This document shows positions 12,735-14,512 of a stretch of DNA of 14,512 nt, piece after piece. This DNA comes from RGIG1995 sp045652425 (lineage in GTDB: Bacteria; Bacillota; Clostridia; Oscillospirales; CAG-272). Position 1 is the first letter of the stretch, and every line of letters starts with the position of its first letter. The DNA lies in contig JAZRUG010000041.1 of assembly GCA_045652425.1 (NCBI GenBank), positions 1-14,512 of the forward strand, written 5' to 3'. The position numbers and the translations under genes are program-made. The notes beneath the pieces were generated by a model. It ran no database searches. It had not been told where the DNA came from and saw only the letters and a program-made list of their open reading frames with translations.

Positions 12735-14512
12735 ATGAAGAAGTCCCTATATGTGATTCTAATAACTATGATTTTGATAATGAGCATATCGCTGGGCGCG
12801 TCTGTAGCAGATGCAACTGTAACCAATGCTCCCGAAGAAATCGAGACAGAGGAAGAATATATCTATTATTCCGATTTGTTTTATGGGTATTCGCATTACT
12901 TGACAAATAATTTATATTTTTTACAGCAAAAGGTTGATACACAAGAAGTTACAACCAATATTATAAATGAATACATAACTACACGGCATTTTATTTCCTC
13001 GGCGGCAATACACGGAGTAAATATAGCATTAGATATAGAATCACTATCAAAAAAACTATCTGATGAAATGGGGTTAAGCAGTTTTGCATATAATGATGAA
13101 TTAGATGCGGCAAACCAAAAGTTTTTGAGCGCTGTATGTGATACAGATTTTAACTTAACTGACATTGCTTCATCCGGAAATAAGCAACTTGAATGGATAA
13201 AGGATTTTTTGGAGATTTGTGCAATTGGCATAGAAAGCCATTATCAAAATAAATTAAAATATGATACTATGGATAAAGATGAATTGTATGGTAGTTATCT
13301 TGATTCGTGGTTTGAGTATTATAAAGAGTATTTTACCGAAATAGAGCCTAAACTTCCAAGTTTGAAATCTCAATTGTCAAATTCTATTAGTATAGCCAAT
13401 GATATTATTGGAACCGCGGAAGATGCGTTAGACTTTATGAAAAGTTTGACGTTATATTTGACAATTCAGGAAGTAGAATTGGGGTTAATACAAGATATTA
13501 TAGATACACAAGATTCTTCATCTGATTTGTACAAAGGAATGGTAAGATTAAAGAAGCAAATAAGCGATGGAATGCTTGCATATCTTGCCGAGGATTTCTT
13601 TATTGATAAAGCTTATGAGGTTTTAAGCGAAAGTGCAGAAAAGCTTATAGAAGAAGGAATAAAAGGCTTATCAAGTAATGTTGCAGGCGTATGTGGTATA
13701 TTTGTGAAAGCAGTTAAGTTCTTAAATAATGTTGTATTTATAAAATGGTTAGGGCTTGATTATTCGGAATATACATCTGCATTAATGCTGAAAAATTATG
13801 CGGATGATCTCGCAGAAAGTGTGGAGAATAAGGCAGCGATTTTTGGAAGTCAATTTGATAGCGGTGAGATACAAAAGTATGAAACATTGTATAATGCTTA
13901 TGTGGCAGTAAAAAAAGCTTCGTATGAAGAATGTAAAAATCTTGCAGAGTATAACGAAATATATAATCTATATGGCTATGTACAAAGTGTGGAGGGGGTA
14001 TTTGATACAGAAGATGCTTATACAAAATATATTGATGGAGTTAAGGATTATATAAAAGCTATACCTAAAGAAAATCGTAGTGTAACCGATTTTGGTACGT
14101 GGACAATAACATCAAATACAAATTTGCGTGGCGCTTCAGATGTGATTGAAAATAATTCTATTTATACCGGAGACTATTTTGATGGAAACATAAGCTTGTC
14201 AAATTGTACATTAACTGTACCAGATGGAGAGCATGTAAATATAGGTGGTAATATAAACCTAGGATCGTATACCTCGTTTTATAATAAAGGCATTGTGAAA
14301 ATAAAAGGTGATTATAACCATAATGCTCCAACATATCGTGATAAGGTATATGAAACAAGAAACGAAGGGGAGATGCAGGTTGATGGAGATTTTACTATTG
14401 AGAGGCAATCTAATTTAATACAAGAAAAAAGCAATGCATCGCTTGGTATAGGTGGGAATTTTAGTGTATACTTAAGTGATTATTCAAAAATAACAGCAGG
14501 AACAATAATATT
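12735..14512 (+). CDS. Large exported protein with beta-solenoid-like repeats (3' end outside window)
   Basis: An uninterrupted frame runs from the ATG at 12735 off the right edge: 592 codons with no stop. AAGGAG lies ten bases before the ATG and a promoter lies upstream. Residues 1-27 form a signal peptide (KK, hydrophobic core, SLGASVADA). Residues about 45-440 are predicted mostly helical and acidic, with no motif I can name. From about residue 450 the sequence changes to short strand-turn units: DGNISLSNCTLTVPDGEHVNIGGNINL, NKGIVKIKGDYN, EGEMQVDGDFTI, LGIGGNF, YSKITAGTI. The recurring G-x-(I/V)-x-(I/V)-x-G-(D/N)-(F/Y/I) pattern resembles right-handed beta-helix repeats in giant extracellular proteins of Clostridia. 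Codons are more A/T-ending (AAT, TTT, ATA, TTA) than in the neighbouring aminotransferase gene. Function is unknown; adhesion or surface structure is inference. Confidence 0.8.
   Translation, partial: MKKSLYVILITMILIMSISLGASVADATVTNAPEEIETEEEYIYYSDLFYGYSHYLTNNLYFLQQKVDTQEVTTNIINEYITTRHFISSAAIHGVNIALDIESLSKKLSDEMGLSSFAYNDELDAANQKFLSAVCDTDFNLTDIASSGNKQLEWIKDFLEICAIGIESHYQNKLKYDTMDKDELYGSYLDSWFEYYKEYFTEIEPKLPSLKSQLSNSISIANDIIGTAEDALDFMKSLTLYLTIQEVELGLIQDIIDTQDSSSDLYKGMVRLKKQISDGMLAYLAEDFFIDKAYEVLSESAEKLIEEGIKGLSSNVAGVCGIFVKAVKFLNNVVFIKWLGLDYSEYTSALMLKNYADDLAESVENKAAIFGSQFDSGEIQKYETLYNAYVAVKKASYEECKNLAEYNEIYNLYGYVQSVEGVFDTEDAYTKYIDGVKDYIKAIPKENRSVTDFGTWTITSNTNLRGASDVIENNSIYTGDYFDGNISLSNCTLTVPDGEHVNIGGNINLGSYTSFYNKGIVKIKGDYNHNAPTYRDKVYETRNEGEMQVDGDFTIERQSNLIQEKSNASLGIGGNFSVYLSDYSKITAGTII

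Noticed and set aside
12713..12910. A 65-codon frame with several Cys, resembling a small metal-binding protein, overlapping the start of the right-edge gene
   Set aside because: It starts at a TTG without a ribosome binding site and lies in another frame of the long open frame with a signal peptide, promoter and AAGGAG site.

Overview
The window looks like a chromosome segment from an endospore-forming, AT-rich Gram-positive bacterium of the class Clostridia, probably a gut or rumen type. The evidence is a sporulation locus (spoIIR, sigE, spoIIGA), an RNase J / RNase R decay pair, strong GGAG-type ribosome binding sites, and very large secreted proteins at both edges. There are no tRNA, rRNA, CRISPR, transposase or phage genes. 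Species cannot be named from this sequence alone.

Layout. (1) 1-1350, plus strand: the 3' end of a secreted or surface protein with a duplicated module, then a 39-residue peptide gene, closed by a strong bidirectional terminator. (2) 1388-6355, minus strand: in transcription order, a 94-residue tail-anchored protein of unknown function, rnj (RNase J) behind a roughly 175-nt structured leader, secG with its own promoter and terminator, and rnr (RNase R). (3) 6487-8701: spoIIR on plus, converging on and overlapping spoIIGA-sigE on minus. These are the signal, the membrane protease and the pro-sigma substrate of forespore-to-mother-cell communication, all in 2.2 kb. (4) 8792-10861, plus strand: nagA-nagB, an operon for N-acetylglucosamine-6-phosphate catabolism, with a consensus-like promoter embedded in four copies of an ATACATT motif and a terminator at the end. 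(5) 10862-12486, plus strand: a single DegT/DnrJ/EryC1/StrS-type PLP aminotransferase with a fully consensus promoter, an inverted repeat abutting its -35, and its own terminator. (6) 12503-12600: a repeat-like intergenic element with an 18-bp perfect palindrome. (7) 12735 to the right edge: the 5' part of a large exported protein, made of a signal peptide, a helical region and the start of a beta-solenoid-like repeat array.

How the genes work together. Both edge genes encode exported proteins and SecG is part of the export channel. The two ribonucleases are the likely 5' and 3' ends of mRNA decay. NagA and NagB convert GlcNAc-6-P to fructose-6-P. The aminotransferase may act on nucleotide or amino sugars, but its substrate is not shown. 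In the sporulation block, SpoIIR made in the forespore is expected to activate SpoIIGA in the septum, which then trims pro-sigma-E. The most notable observations are the compact convergent sporulation locus, the uncharacterised 39-residue peptide, the rnj leader, the operator-like arrays before nagA and the aminotransferase gene, and the exclusive use of GTA for valine in the left-edge gene.
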